NCBI GenBank assembly: GCA_036841525.1
Contig: DAITVZ010000003.1
Coordinates: forward strand, 62,001-126,000
DNA: 64,000 bases
DNA from: JAAYEA01 sp012689325
Lineage (GTDB): Bacteria > Chloroflexota > Anaerolineae > JAAYEA01
Reading direction: 5' to 3'
The notes beneath the pieces are model-generated. The model worked only from the letters and a program-made list of their open reading frames with translations. It was not told where the DNA came from and did no database searches. Positions 50,670 through 58,403 of this stretch are shown in pieces. Made by a program: the position numbers and the translations under genes. How positions within the stretch are numbered: the first letter of the stretch is position 1; every line of letters begins with the position of its first letter.

Positions 50670-51254
50670 ATGCCAACCGCAACCATCATCGAGCAATGGT
50701 CCGAGATCGAGCGGCCGCCCGCGCCCGAGCTCCAGCGCGTGACGCTGGACCCGGCTACCACCGCCCTCCTGGTGCTGGACATCCAATACGCCAACTGCAC
50801 CATCGAGCGGCGGCCGCGCTGCGTGGCCAGCCTCCCGGCAGTGGAGCGGCTGTTGGCCGCCGCGCGCGCCGCTGGCGTGGCCGTGATCTATTCCCTGGTC
50901 CCCCATAGCGAGCCCAGCGACATCCGCGCCGAGGTGGCCCCGCTCGCCGGCGAGGCGGTGGTCCGCACCGGCGTGGACAAGTTCTTCCGCACCGAGCTGG
51001 AGGCGCTCCTCACGGCGCGGGGCATCCAGACCGTGGTCATCGTCGGCACCTCCGCCCATGGCGCGGTGCTGCACACCGCCACCGGCGCCGCGCTGCGCGG
51101 GCTGCGCGTGGTCGTGCCGGTGGACGGCATGTCCGCCGATCACCCCTTCGCCGAGCAGTACGTCGCCTGGCACTTGGTCAATGCGCCGGGCACGCGCCGC
51201 AGCGCCACCCTCACCCGGACGGACTGGATCGCGTTCAGCTCACGACCCGTATAG
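50670..51254 (+). CDS. Isochorismatase-family hydrolase lacking the catalytic cysteine
   Basis: 194 residues from ATG 50670 (GGAG nine bases upstream; an ATG at 50661 has no room for one). The alpha/beta isochorismatase fold has catalytic D37 in LLVLDIQYAN and K104 in TGVDKFFRTEL. In cysteine hydrolases the third residue is Cys in a C-V-x-x-T-A motif. Here the motif is GAVLHTATGA, with A132 in the Cys position. Isochorismatases proper also lack Cys there (Gly), so an ether-hydrolysing, non-amidase activity is possible. An ABC or transporter partner is not obvious. Convergent with, and overlapping by 15 nt, the Fe-S aldo/keto reductase. Confidence 0.82.
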   Translation: MPTATIIEQWSEIERPPAPELQRVTLDPATTALLVLDIQYANCTIERRPRCVASLPAVERLLAAARAAGVAVIYSLVPHSEPSDIRAEVAPLAGEAVVRTGVDKFFRTELEALLTARGIQTVVIVGTSAHGAVLHTATGAALRGLRVVVPVDGMSADHPFAEQYVAWHLVNAPGTRRSATLTRTDWIAFSSRPV

Positions 51255-52274
51255 CGCCATCGCCCGATGCATCTTGTCCATGATCGCCACGTCGTAGGGG
51301 CAGCGCTCCTCGCAGAGCCCGCAGTCGGTGCAGGCCGAGGCCTTGACGGTGAACCCGGCATAGCCCTTGCGCAGCTCCTCCGTGACCCCCTTGCGCGCCC
51401 AATCGACGTGCTGGATGACCCAGGGGATCTCGATCTCTTGCGGGCACGGCATGCAGTGGAAGCAGAGCACGCACTGACCCTTGAGGATCTCTCGCAACCT
51501 GGCGGAGACGGGCCCGTACGCGCGCTCCTCATCGCTGGACTGCAAGTAGCCCAGCGTCGCCGCCCACTCCTCGACGCTCCTGGGCCCCGGCACCGCCGTC
51601 GAGACCATGGGCAGCGAAAAGACGTAGGACAGGCACTGGTTCGTGGTGATCCCCGTCGGCTGGTCATTGGCGCGCAGCAACATGCCGCCGTGATAGGCCT
51701 TCATCGCCACCAGCCCCACGCCTCGCTCGGCGCAAGCCCGGCGCAGCGCGATCTCGGCGGGCTCGTTGCGCCCCAACAGGTTGACGGGGAACATCAGCAC
51801 GTCGATCTGGCCTCCCTCCACCGCCTTGAGCGCCACGTCCGGGACGTGCCCGCTCAAGCCGATAGCGTCGATGCGCCCCTGTTCCCGGTAGCGGATCAGC
51901 CGCTCCAGCGACCGCTGCGCCCAGCCGTCCCAGCCCTCCATGGTGTCCACCATGGTGATCAGGCCGACCTCCGCGTGCTCGCCCAGGTGCGCCAGGACGT
52001 TGTCAAAGCTCTTTTCGCTCTCGTCCGCGTCATGACATTCGGCCGAGTTCCAGTGCGCCGCCGCCACGATCTTGTCGCGGCGCGCGCCGTAGAGATCGCC
52101 AAAGGCCTCCCAGTACCCCGCATCCACGTACAGCAGGTCCATATAGCTGGCCCCCGCCTCGGCGGCCATGCCCAGCACCCGGTCCATCACCTGGCGGTCC
52201 CGCGGCAGGTGCTCCGTGCCCAGGCCAATGATCCCCACCTCGATGCCGGTCCTGCCCAGCCTACGCTGTTCCAT
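51240..52274 (-). CDS. Aldo/keto reductase-family protein with two C-terminal [4Fe-4S] motifs
   Basis: 344 residues. The AKR barrel (about 1-250) opens RRLGRTGIEVGIIGLGTEHL. The C-terminal domain has C268, C271, C274 and C277 (CVLCFHCMPC) and C315, C318, C321 and C325 (CTDCGLCEERC), enough for two iron-sulfur clusters. The second set is the regular ferredoxin motif; the first is a C-x2-C-x2-C-x2-C variant. Family members of this build may transfer electrons from ferredoxin to a substrate in the barrel. The usual AKR catalytic Asp-Tyr region reads YMDLLYVDAGYW, a variation on FIDTAxxYG. A TATAAT-like promoter occurs at 52314-52342. Confidence 0.88.
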   Translation of the reverse strand: MEQRRLGRTGIEVGIIGLGTEHLPRDRQVMDRVLGMAAEAGASYMDLLYVDAGYWEAFGDLYGARRDKIVAAAHWNSAECHDADESEKSFDNVLAHLGEHAEVGLITMVDTMEGWDGWAQRSLERLIRYREQGRIDAIGLSGHVPDVALKAVEGGQIDVLMFPVNLLGRNEPAEIALRRACAERGVGLVAMKAYHGGMLLRANDQPTGITTNQCLSYVFSLPMVSTAVPGPRSVEEWAATLGYLQSSDEERAYGPVSARLREILKGQCVLCFHCMPCPQEIEIPWVIQHVDWARKGVTEELRKGYAGFTVKASACTDCGLCEERCPYDVAIMDKMHRAMALYGS

Positions 52275-52313
52275 GTTGCGCCTCCCCTTTGAACGATCAT
52301 CGCCACGACGCCC

Positions 52314-52342
52314 ATTATAGCCCCAGCGGCGTCAGCGGGCCA
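52314..52342 (-). promoter_or_regulatory. Candidate promoter of the Fe-S aldo/keto reductase
   Basis: Minus-strand TATAAT (52319-52314) with a weak -35, TGGCCC (52342-52337), 17 nt away. Confidence 0.4.
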
Positions 52343-52352
52343 AATGCCCGTT

Positions 52353-52381
52353 TTGGGGCTCGAGGCGGTTTGTGCTATCAT
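52353..52381 (+). promoter_or_regulatory. Candidate promoter of Uro-D-like gene 3
   Basis: TTGGGG at 52353-52358, 17-nt spacer, TATCAT at 52376-52381 preceded by TGTGC. Start codon 38 nt downstream with GGAGGGA. Confidence 0.4.
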
Positions 52382-52418
52382 GCGCGACAGTCTGTTAACC
52401 GCCGGAGGGAACGACAAT

Positions 52419-53585
52419 ATGCTGCCAAGAGAACGGGTCATCGCCACGCTGGAGCACCGCGAGCCGGATCGCATCCCCTGGGGCGAACACTATGTCGACT
52501 ATAACGTCTTTGAGGACATTCTGGGCCGCAAGACCTTGGTCCACGCCAAAATGGACGAGACGATCGCGCTCTGGGAAGGCCGCCGCGACGAGGTTGTGGC
52601 CGACTATAAGCGGGACATCCCCGACCTGCACCGCGCCCTGGAGATGGACATCGTCTGCGTGCCCGTGGTGCCGCGGGCAGGCGAGGACCCCGAGCCCATG
52701 GAAAAGGTGGATGACGAGACCTACCGCGACAAGAAGGGCAACCTCTATCGCGTCTCCATCGCCACCCACCGGCTGATGCCCTATTGGCGCAACCCCGAGG
52801 CCTACGTCGCGCCCACGGTGGAGAGCCTCCAGGCCGAGATCGACGCGGTGGACAGCGAGCCGCTGGAAGACCCCGACGATAGCAAGTGGGAGCTGGTCCG
52901 GCACGTCGTGCGCGAGATGAAGGGCACCCACTATATCGTGGCCTTTTCCCGCGACCTCTCCTTCCCCACCTTTGGCCCCAACGACACCGAAGAGTGGATG
53001 AACCTGCTGCTCTATCCCGACATCGCGCGCAAGGTCGCCGAGCTGGCGGGCAAGCGGATGGTGCGCCAGGTGGAGGTCTTTGCCAAGCTGGGCGTGGACG
53101 CCATCATGCCCCCCGGCGACCTGGGGAGCAGCACCAACATGCTGGCCAGCCCCAAGATCTATCGCGAGATGGTTCTGCCCTGGCATCGGGCGCACGTCGC
53201 CGAGGCCCACCGCCACGGGCTGATGGTGCTCAAGCACTGCTGCGGCCACGTCTGGCCCGTGGTCCAGGACCTCGCCGAGACCTACGACGCTTACGAGGGC
53301 ATCCAGGCCAGCGGCGGCATGGACATCAAGCGGCTGAAGGAAGAGGTGGGCGCCAAGACCACCCTGTGGGGCGGCATCTGGCACGAGCACATCATCATGG
53401 GCACGCCGGAGGACATCCGCGCCGACGCCCGCCACGCCTTCCAGCACGCCGCGCCAGGCGGCGGCTATATCATGGGCTCCAGCCACTCGCTGGCCGTGGG
53501 CGCCAAGCGCGAGAACGTGCTCGAGATGAAACGCTGTCGCGACGAGTGGGGCGTGTATCCGATCCGGCCGGAGCGGTTTGTGTAA
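52419..53585 (+). CDS. Uroporphyrinogen decarboxylase-family protein, paralogue 3
   Basis: 388 residues; ATG after GGAGGGA. Opens MLPRERVIATLEHREPDRIP as in Uro-D superfamily proteins of sugar loci. Zinc-site region VLKHCCGHVWPVVQDLAETY carries H273-C-C275-G, so the H-x-C of MtaA-like methyltransferases is kept, with an extra Cys between. SFPTFGPNDTEEWMNLLLYP and GAKTTLWGGIWHEHIIMGTP are typical of the group. HemE-specific residues are not present. A GH95 fucosidase gene follows after a repeat-bearing spacer of 141 nt, so the two may be co-expressed. Substrate unknown. Confidence 0.83.
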   Translation: MLPRERVIATLEHREPDRIPWGEHYVDYNVFEDILGRKTLVHAKMDETIALWEGRRDEVVADYKRDIPDLHRALEMDIVCVPVVPRAGEDPEPMEKVDDETYRDKKGNLYRVSIATHRLMPYWRNPEAYVAPTVESLQAEIDAVDSEPLEDPDDSKWELVRHVVREMKGTHYIVAFSRDLSFPTFGPNDTEEWMNLLLYPDIARKVAELAGKRMVRQVEVFAKLGVDAIMPPGDLGSSTNMLASPKIYREMVLPWHRAHVAEAHRHGLMVLKHCCGHVWPVVQDLAETYDAYEGIQASGGMDIKRLKEEVGAKTTLWGGIWHEHIIMGTPEDIRADARHAFQHAAPGGGYIMGSSHSLAVGAKRENVLEMKRCRDEWGVYPIRPERFV

Positions 53586-53626
53586 AGAGTTGGCGCCAAC
53601 GTTTCCGATGAAAGTGCGAGACATTC

Positions 53627-53707
53627 GGACACGGATCGAACGGATTTCCACGGATGATCCCGACGTGCGCTGATCCTGATCCGTGTGCTCCGTGCGAATC
53701 CGTGTCC
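53627..53707 (+). repeat. ATCCGTG-family imperfect hairpin (D), best-formed copy
   Basis: A perfect 10-bp outer stem GGACACGGAT/ATCCGTGTCC (53627-53636 with 53698-53707). Left arm holds three CGGAT units at 9-11 bp spacing, right arm three ATCCGTG/TCCGTG units. The right end is 19 nt before the GH95 ATG at 53727. Confidence 0.75.
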
Positions 53708-53726
53708 CGTTCCCGGGGGTACTCAT

Positions 53727-56141
53727 ATGGCAAATCGCTTCCACGGCATGGTCTCGCGCCAGCCGGCGCGGCGCTGGCAGGACGCTCTGCCCACCGGCAA
53801 CGGCTCCGTCGGCGCCATGGTCTATGGCCACATCCGCAACGAGCTGATCCTGCTCAACCACGACCAGCTCTGGCTGCGCACGCCCAAGCCCACGGTCCCC
53901 GACGTCTCGGAGCACCTCCCCGCGCTGCGGGCGCTCCTGGATCAAGGCCGCTACGAGGAGGCGACGCTCTTCCTGGATGCCCGGCTGCGCGAGGCCGGCT
54001 ATCCCCTGGGCCGCGTGGACCCTTACCACCCCGCCGGCGACCTGGCCATCGAGATGGACACCCAGGCGGCCTTCACCCGCTACCGCCGGGCGCTGGACTT
54101 TGCCACCGCCGAGGCCAGCGTCTCCTGGCGCGAGGGAGAGCGCGACTATTGCCGCGCCACCTTGGTCTCGCGCGCCGATGACGCGGTGGCGACGCGGATC
54201 GGCTGCTCCGAGCCCGGCGCGGTCTCGTGCAAACTGCAGTTGCTCGCCCACGGCGCCCACCTCGCCCCCGAGATGGGCGCCTGGCGGCAGGAGCACCCGG
54301 GCGGCGTCCCCATCGCCTTTGCGGCGAGCGCCGCTCTTGATGAGGCCTCGCCCGCCGACGGGTGGCTGACCCTCACCGGCACGTACAGCGACGGCGGCCA
54401 GTTCGGCGCCGTGGCGAGGGTGGCCGCCAAGGGCGGCGCCGCCCGCCTGGAAGGCGAGCGCATCGGGGTGGAGGGGGCCGACGAGGCCTTGGTGCTGGTC
54501 GGCCTCTTTGCCAACGAGCCAAGCGGCCCCGCGCTGGCGCGGCTCCGTGACAGGCTTGCCGCCCTCCCCGCCGATTACGACGCGCTCCTGGCGCGCCACG
54601 CCGCGCTGCACGCTCCGCTCTTTGCCCGGGCGATGCTGGACCTCGGCGCGCCGGAGGCCGAGGTTGCGCGCTGCAACGAGGAACTGCTGCTGGACGGCTA
54701 CGACGGCGACGTGCCCGCCGCGCTCATCGAGCGGCTGATCGCCTATGGCCGCTACCTGTTGATCTGCTCGTCCGCGCCGGGGTCGCTGCCCGCCAACCTG
54801 CAGGGCGTCTGGAACGGCGACTATAACCCGGCCTGGGCCTCGGACTATCACAACGACGAGAACATCCAGATGAACTACTGGGCGGCGCTGCCGGGCAACC
54901 TGGCCGAGACAGCGCTGCCTTACTTTGACTATTATGACGAGTTTCTTGAGGACAATCGCATCAACGCCCGGCGACTCTACGGCTGCCGCGGCATCCTCGT
55001 CCCCATCTCGCAGAGCACCCACGGCCTGCTCCACTATGGCCCCTGGCTGAACTGGACGGCGGGCGCGGGCTGGCTGGCCCAGCTTTATGTCGACTACTAT
55101 CTCTACACCGGCGACACGGCCTTTTTGCGCCAGCGCGCCGTGCCCTTTATGAAAGAGGTCGCCCTCTTTTACGAGGATTTCCTCTTCGAGGGGCCCGATG
55201 GCAAGCTGATGGTCTCGCCCTCCCTCTCGCCGGAGAACCGCCCGGCCATCCCCGGCGGGTCGCTGTGCACCGTCAACGCCACCATGGACATCGCCATCGC
55301 CAAAGAGCTCCTGACCAACCTCTGCGAGGCCTGCGAGGCGCTGGGCGTCGAGGCCGAGGGGGTGGCCCGCTGGCGAGCGGTGCTGAACAAGCTCCCCGAC
55401 TATCAGGTGAACGCCGATGGCGCGATCAAGGAGTGGATTCACCCCGGCCTGCCGGACAACTATCACCACCGCCACCAGTCGCACATCTATCCCGTCTTTC
55501 CTGGCCGCGAGGTGATGGCGGAGACCCACCCGAAGCTTTTTGAGGCCTGCCGCGTGGCGGTGGAAAAGCGCCTGGTGGTGGGGCTCAACTCGCAGACCGG
55601 CTGGTCCTTCGCCCACATGGCGAATATCTATGCCCGGCTCGGCCAGGGCGACCGCGCCCTGCAATGCCTGGAGCTGATCGCCCGCGCGTGCCTCGGACCC
55701 AACCTGCTCACCTACCACAACGACTGGCGCGGCATGGGCCTGACGCTGGGCCGCGGCCCCGGCACCGATCCCATCTTTCAGATCGACGCCAATTTCGGCG
55801 TGGCGGCGGCGGCGCTAGAGATGCTGCTGTTCTCCGCGCCGGGCTGGATCAAGCTCCTCCCCGCCCTGCCGGCCAAATGGGCCAAGGGCGAGGTGACGGG
55901 CCTGCGCGCCCGCGGCGGCCTCACCGTCTCCATTCGCTGGGACATGGCCGCCCGCTCCGTCCGCGCCGAGCTGGTCGCCGACCGGGCGCAAACGGTGACC
56001 GTCAGGTTCCCCGCGCCGCTGGCGTCGCTGGCGCATAACCTCCCAGCCGAGGCCGTGTCGCCGTCAGAGTACGGGGAGGCCTACCGGCGGGTCGCGCTGC
56101 CCGCGGGCCAGATGGCGCGCCTGGAGGCGATACTGGCGTAG
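53727..56141 (+). CDS. Glycoside hydrolase family 95 (alpha-L-fucosidase-like)
   Basis: 804 residues; ATG at 53727 follows GGGGG with repeat D just upstream. N-terminal beta domain opens WQDALPTGNGSVGAMVYGHI. The (alpha/alpha)6 barrel has NLQGVWNGDYNPAWASDYHN then ENIQMNYWAALPGNL (residues equivalent to Asn421/Asn423 that activate water). VSPSLSPEN holds the catalytic Glu equivalent to Glu566, and IFQIDANFGVAAAALEMLL holds the Asp equivalent to Asp766 (numbering of the characterised bifidobacterial AfcA). The enzyme inverts alpha-1,2-L-fucosyl or galactosyl linkages. No signal peptide, so a cytoplasmic enzyme acting on imported fucosylated glycans. Confidence 0.92.
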   Translation: MANRFHGMVSRQPARRWQDALPTGNGSVGAMVYGHIRNELILLNHDQLWLRTPKPTVPDVSEHLPALRALLDQGRYEEATLFLDARLREAGYPLGRVDPYHPAGDLAIEMDTQAAFTRYRRALDFATAEASVSWREGERDYCRATLVSRADDAVATRIGCSEPGAVSCKLQLLAHGAHLAPEMGAWRQEHPGGVPIAFAASAALDEASPADGWLTLTGTYSDGGQFGAVARVAAKGGAARLEGERIGVEGADEALVLVGLFANEPSGPALARLRDRLAALPADYDALLARHAALHAPLFARAMLDLGAPEAEVARCNEELLLDGYDGDVPAALIERLIAYGRYLLICSSAPGSLPANLQGVWNGDYNPAWASDYHNDENIQMNYWAALPGNLAETALPYFDYYDEFLEDNRINARRLYGCRGILVPISQSTHGLLHYGPWLNWTAGAGWLAQLYVDYYLYTGDTAFLRQRAVPFMKEVALFYEDFLFEGPDGKLMVSPSLSPENRPAIPGGSLCTVNATMDIAIAKELLTNLCEACEALGVEAEGVARWRAVLNKLPDYQVNADGAIKEWIHPGLPDNYHHRHQSHIYPVFPGREVMAETHPKLFEACRVAVEKRLVVGLNSQTGWSFAHMANIYARLGQGDRALQCLELIARACLGPNLLTYHNDWRGMGLTLGRGPGTDPIFQIDANFGVAAAALEMLLFSAPGWIKLLPALPAKWAKGEVTGLRARGGLTVSIRWDMAARSVRAELVADRAQTVTVRFPAPLASLAHNLPAEAVSPSEYGEAYRRVALPAGQMARLEAILA

Positions 56142-56151
56142 GAGGCCGCCC

Positions 56152-56739
56152 ATGCTCTACCTCATCGGCGGGGCGGCGCGGGCGGGCAAGACCATCCTCG
56201 CCCATCGCCTGTTCCGCGAACACCAGGTTCCCTACTTGTGCGTGGACTATTTCGTCTCCGCGCTGGAGCAGGGCGCGCCCGAGCTGGGCATCGTCGGCGA
56301 GTCGCCCACGCGCCCCAAGGCGGAGGCGCTTTGGCCGCGGCTGGTTGGCCTGCTCCGCAACGTCGTCGAGGTGGAGCCCGCCTACACCGTGGAGGGTGAC
56401 GCGCTCTGGCCCCAGGGCGTGGCGGCCTTCATGGCCGAGTATCCGGGCCTGGTGCGCGCCTGCTTCATCGGCTATACCGAGACCACGCCCCCGCGCAAGC
56501 TCGCCGAGATTCGCCGCCACGCCGGCAACGTCAACGATTGGATTCAGCACCACGACGATGGCTACGTGCTGAACCTCTGCGCCGAGATGATCGACTGGAG
56601 CCGCTTCCTCCGCGACGAGTGCGCCCGTCTTGGCCTGCCCTATGTGGACGCGTCGGTCGCGTTCGCGCACGGGCTGGAGCGGGCCTTCCAGAGGCTGCTT
56701 GGCGGCAGTGCGGACTCAGCCAACGTTCCCTCGCCATGA
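56152..56739 (+). CDS. P-loop kinase-like protein
   Basis: 195 residues, 10 nt after the GH95 stop; AGGAGG upstream. Walker A is IGGAARAGKTILAHRLF (residues 5-21). YLCVDYFVSALEQGAP may provide the lid/Walker-B-type acidic residues. EIRRHAGNVNDWIQHHDDGY and SRFLRDECARLGLPYVDAS are further conserved-looking stretches. Small size and this P-loop resemble shikimate- or adenylate-kinase-type proteins. No substrate can be assigned. Possible sugar kinase for products of the fucosidase (speculative). Confidence 0.7.
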   Translation: MLYLIGGAARAGKTILAHRLFREHQVPYLCVDYFVSALEQGAPELGIVGESPTRPKAEALWPRLVGLLRNVVEVEPAYTVEGDALWPQGVAAFMAEYPGLVRACFIGYTETTPPRKLAEIRRHAGNVNDWIQHHDDGYVLNLCAEMIDWSRFLRDECARLGLPYVDASVAFAHGLERAFQRLLGGSADSANVPSP

Positions 56740-56747
56740 GCTCTGAT

Positions 56748-56823
56748 GGACACGGATCGAGCGGATGGAACAGATCTGGTGACCTCATCCTCTCGATCCG
56801 TGTGATCTTGCGAATCCGCGTCC
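56748..56823 (+). repeat. ATCCGTG-family imperfect hairpin (E)
   Basis: Outer stem GGACACGGAT/ATCCGCGTCC (56748-56757 with 56814-56823), nine of ten pairs. Inner arms have CGAGCGGAT on the left and CGATCCGTGTGATC on the right. It ends 21 nt before the ATG at 56845. Confidence 0.7.
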
Positions 56824-56844
56824 CTTTTACCAGGAGGCCATTGT

Positions 56845-57648
56845 ATGCGACTTGACCGCGTTGATGACGGCCGCGACTTTGACTGGGGCAAGACCTCCGG
56901 CGATTACGCCACGTATCGTCCCGGCTATCCCGAGAGCTTTTACGACGCCCTGGCCGCGTTGGGCGTCGGCCTGCCCGGCCAGCGCATCCTCGATCTGGGC
57001 ACGGGCACCGGCGTGCTGGCGCGGGCCTTTGCCCGGCGCGGCGCCGCGGTCCGCGGGCTCGATATCGCCGCCAACCAGATCGAGCAGGCCCGCTTGCTAG
57101 CCGCCGCCGAGGGGCTCGACATCCCCTTCGACGCCATCCCCGCCGAGGCGGCCGAGTTCCCCCTAGCCTCGTTCGATGCCATCTCGGCGGGGCAATCCTG
57201 GCTGTACTTTGACTCGTCGGCGCTGATCCCCAAGGTGCTGCGCTGGCTGGCGCCGGAGGGACTGCTGGTGCTCACCCATCTGAACTGGCTCCCCTTCCGG
57301 GACCCCATCGCCCAGCAGAGCGAAGCGCTGGTGCTGCGCTACAACCCCAACTGGAAGGGCGCCGCCTACCGCGGCCAGATCGCCCCCCTTCTCCTCTGGG
57401 CGCAAGGCCATTTCGACCTCAAGACCTTTCACCTGATCCACCAGCCGCTTCCCTTCACGCGCGACTCCTGGCGCGGGCGCATCCGCGCCTGCCGCGGGGT
57501 CGGCGCGGCGCTGAGCCCCGAGCAGACCGAGGCCTTTGACGCCGAGCACGCGGCCCTGCTCCAGCGGATCGCGCCCGAGCGGTTCACCATCCTGCACCAG
57601 ATGTCTATTCACATCTATACGCGCAAGGGCCAGATCGTTGACCCGTAA
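56845..57648 (+). CDS. Class I SAM-dependent methyltransferase
   Basis: 267 residues; ATG preceded by AGGAGG. Opens DWGKTSGDYATYRPGYPESF, a start shared with many small methyltransferases. Motif I is RILDLGTGTGVLARAFARRG near residue 47, followed by VRGLDIAANQIEQARLLAAA. DAISAGQSWLYFDSS and the C-terminal WRGRIRACRGVGAALSPEQT follow the usual UbiE/BioC-like pattern. Substrate unknown. It follows the repeat E hairpin; the stop is followed by the promoter region of carD. Confidence 0.85.
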   Translation: MRLDRVDDGRDFDWGKTSGDYATYRPGYPESFYDALAALGVGLPGQRILDLGTGTGVLARAFARRGAAVRGLDIAANQIEQARLLAAAEGLDIPFDAIPAEAAEFPLASFDAISAGQSWLYFDSSALIPKVLRWLAPEGLLVLTHLNWLPFRDPIAQQSEALVLRYNPNWKGAAYRGQIAPLLLWAQGHFDLKTFHLIHQPLPFTRDSWRGRIRACRGVGAALSPEQTEAFDAEHAALLQRIAPERFTILHQMSIHIYTRKGQIVDP

Positions 57649-57663
57649 CGCCGCCAGGCGTAT

Positions 57664-57692
57664 TTGCCACCGGGGCCCAAGCCAGCTATAAT
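57664..57692 (+). promoter_or_regulatory. Promoter of the CarD-like gene
   Basis: TTGCCA at 57664-57669, 17-nt spacer, perfect TATAAT at 57687-57692; ATG at 57810, giving a leader of about 110 nt with no obvious structure. Confidence 0.65.
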
Positions 57693-57809
57693 GGTGGTGG
57701 GGTTCGATGCCTCTCGCCCACCCGAAAGCCCCCGAGCGGTGGGCATTGCCTTGGGGCGCCCGCGCCCCGATCGCTAGAGGCCGCAGCACAGCAGTCGTTT
57801 GGAGGTGAC

Positions 57810-58298
57810 ATGGCTTATTCTATTGGGGACATGGTCGTACATCCCGCCTATGGCGGGGGCCGGATCAAGGCGATTCGGGAGCGCAGCTTTCTCGATCACA
57901 CCAATCAGTATTACGAGATCCACATGCCCGCCAAGAACATGACCATCATGGTCCCCGTCGGACGCGAGGATGAGGTGGGTCTTCGCCCGGTGAGCAACTC
58001 GCACATCATCGAAGCGATGTGGGCCATCCTGGGCGGCGCGCCCGATAGCCTGTCGGACGAATACCAGGAGCGCCAGGACGGGATCAAGGACACCATCCGT
58101 GGCGGCGACCTCATCGAGATCGCCACCGCGCTGCGCGATTTGGCTGGCCGCGGCGAGACCCACAAACTGACCCAGGCCGACCGCGGCCTCTTGGAGCAGG
58201 CCGAGGCCTTCCTGGCCGGCGAGCTGGCGCTGGCCAAAGGCGTCGCCCTGGACGAGGCCAAGAAACGGCTGCGGGCCGCCCTCTCCAGCGAGAGCTGA
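57810..58298 (+). CDS. carD: CarD-family RNA-polymerase-binding regulator
   Basis: 162 residues; GGAGG upstream. CarD N-terminal Tudor-like domain: YSIGDMVVHPAYGGGRIKAI, then DHTNQYYEIHMPAKNMTIMV and VPVGREDEVGLRPV (about 1-65). The helical C-terminal domain includes DGIKDTIRGGDLIEIATALR and LTQADRGLLEQAEAFL, which bind promoter DNA at the upstream fork. The tryptophan often found in the C-terminal domain of actinobacterial CarD is not clearly seen. Expected to bind the RNA polymerase beta subunit and stabilise open complexes. The gene has its own strong promoter and terminator. Confidence 0.92.
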   Translation: MAYSIGDMVVHPAYGGGRIKAIRERSFLDHTNQYYEIHMPAKNMTIMVPVGREDEVGLRPVSNSHIIEAMWAILGGAPDSLSDEYQERQDGIKDTIRGGDLIEIATALRDLAGRGETHKLTQADRGLLEQAEAFLAGELALAKGVALDEAKKRLRAALSSES

Positions 58299-58310
58299 TT
58301 CCGCCACAAG

Positions 58311-58348
58311 ACAAGAATGCGCCGCAACCTTTTGCGGCGCATTCTTGT
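58311..58348. terminator. Rho-independent terminator after carD
   Basis: A 17-bp perfect stem (58311-58327 with 58332-58348) with a CCTT loop; the right arm ends TTCTTGT and TT follows. One of the strongest hairpins in the window. Confidence 0.92.
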
Positions 58349-58377
58349 TTGACGGCCTCCCGAGGCTGTACTATACT
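58349..58377 (+). promoter_or_regulatory. Promoter of the second Gfo/Idh/MocA gene
   Basis: TTGACG at 58349-58354, 17-nt spacer, TATACT at 58372-58377, immediately beyond the carD terminator. Confidence 0.65.
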
Positions 58378-58403
58378 GAGCGCAGCACCCCAAGGAGATG
58401 ACC

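Noticed and set aside
52395..55718. An open frame of 1107 codons on the minus strand over the Uro-D-like and GH95 genes
   Set aside because: It is antisense to two clear enzymes, has no recognisable domain and shows the His/Gly/Asp/Val-rich composition of a GC-rich shadow frame. Similar long frames at 34604-36625, 39820-42387 and 58371-60356 were rejected for the same reason.
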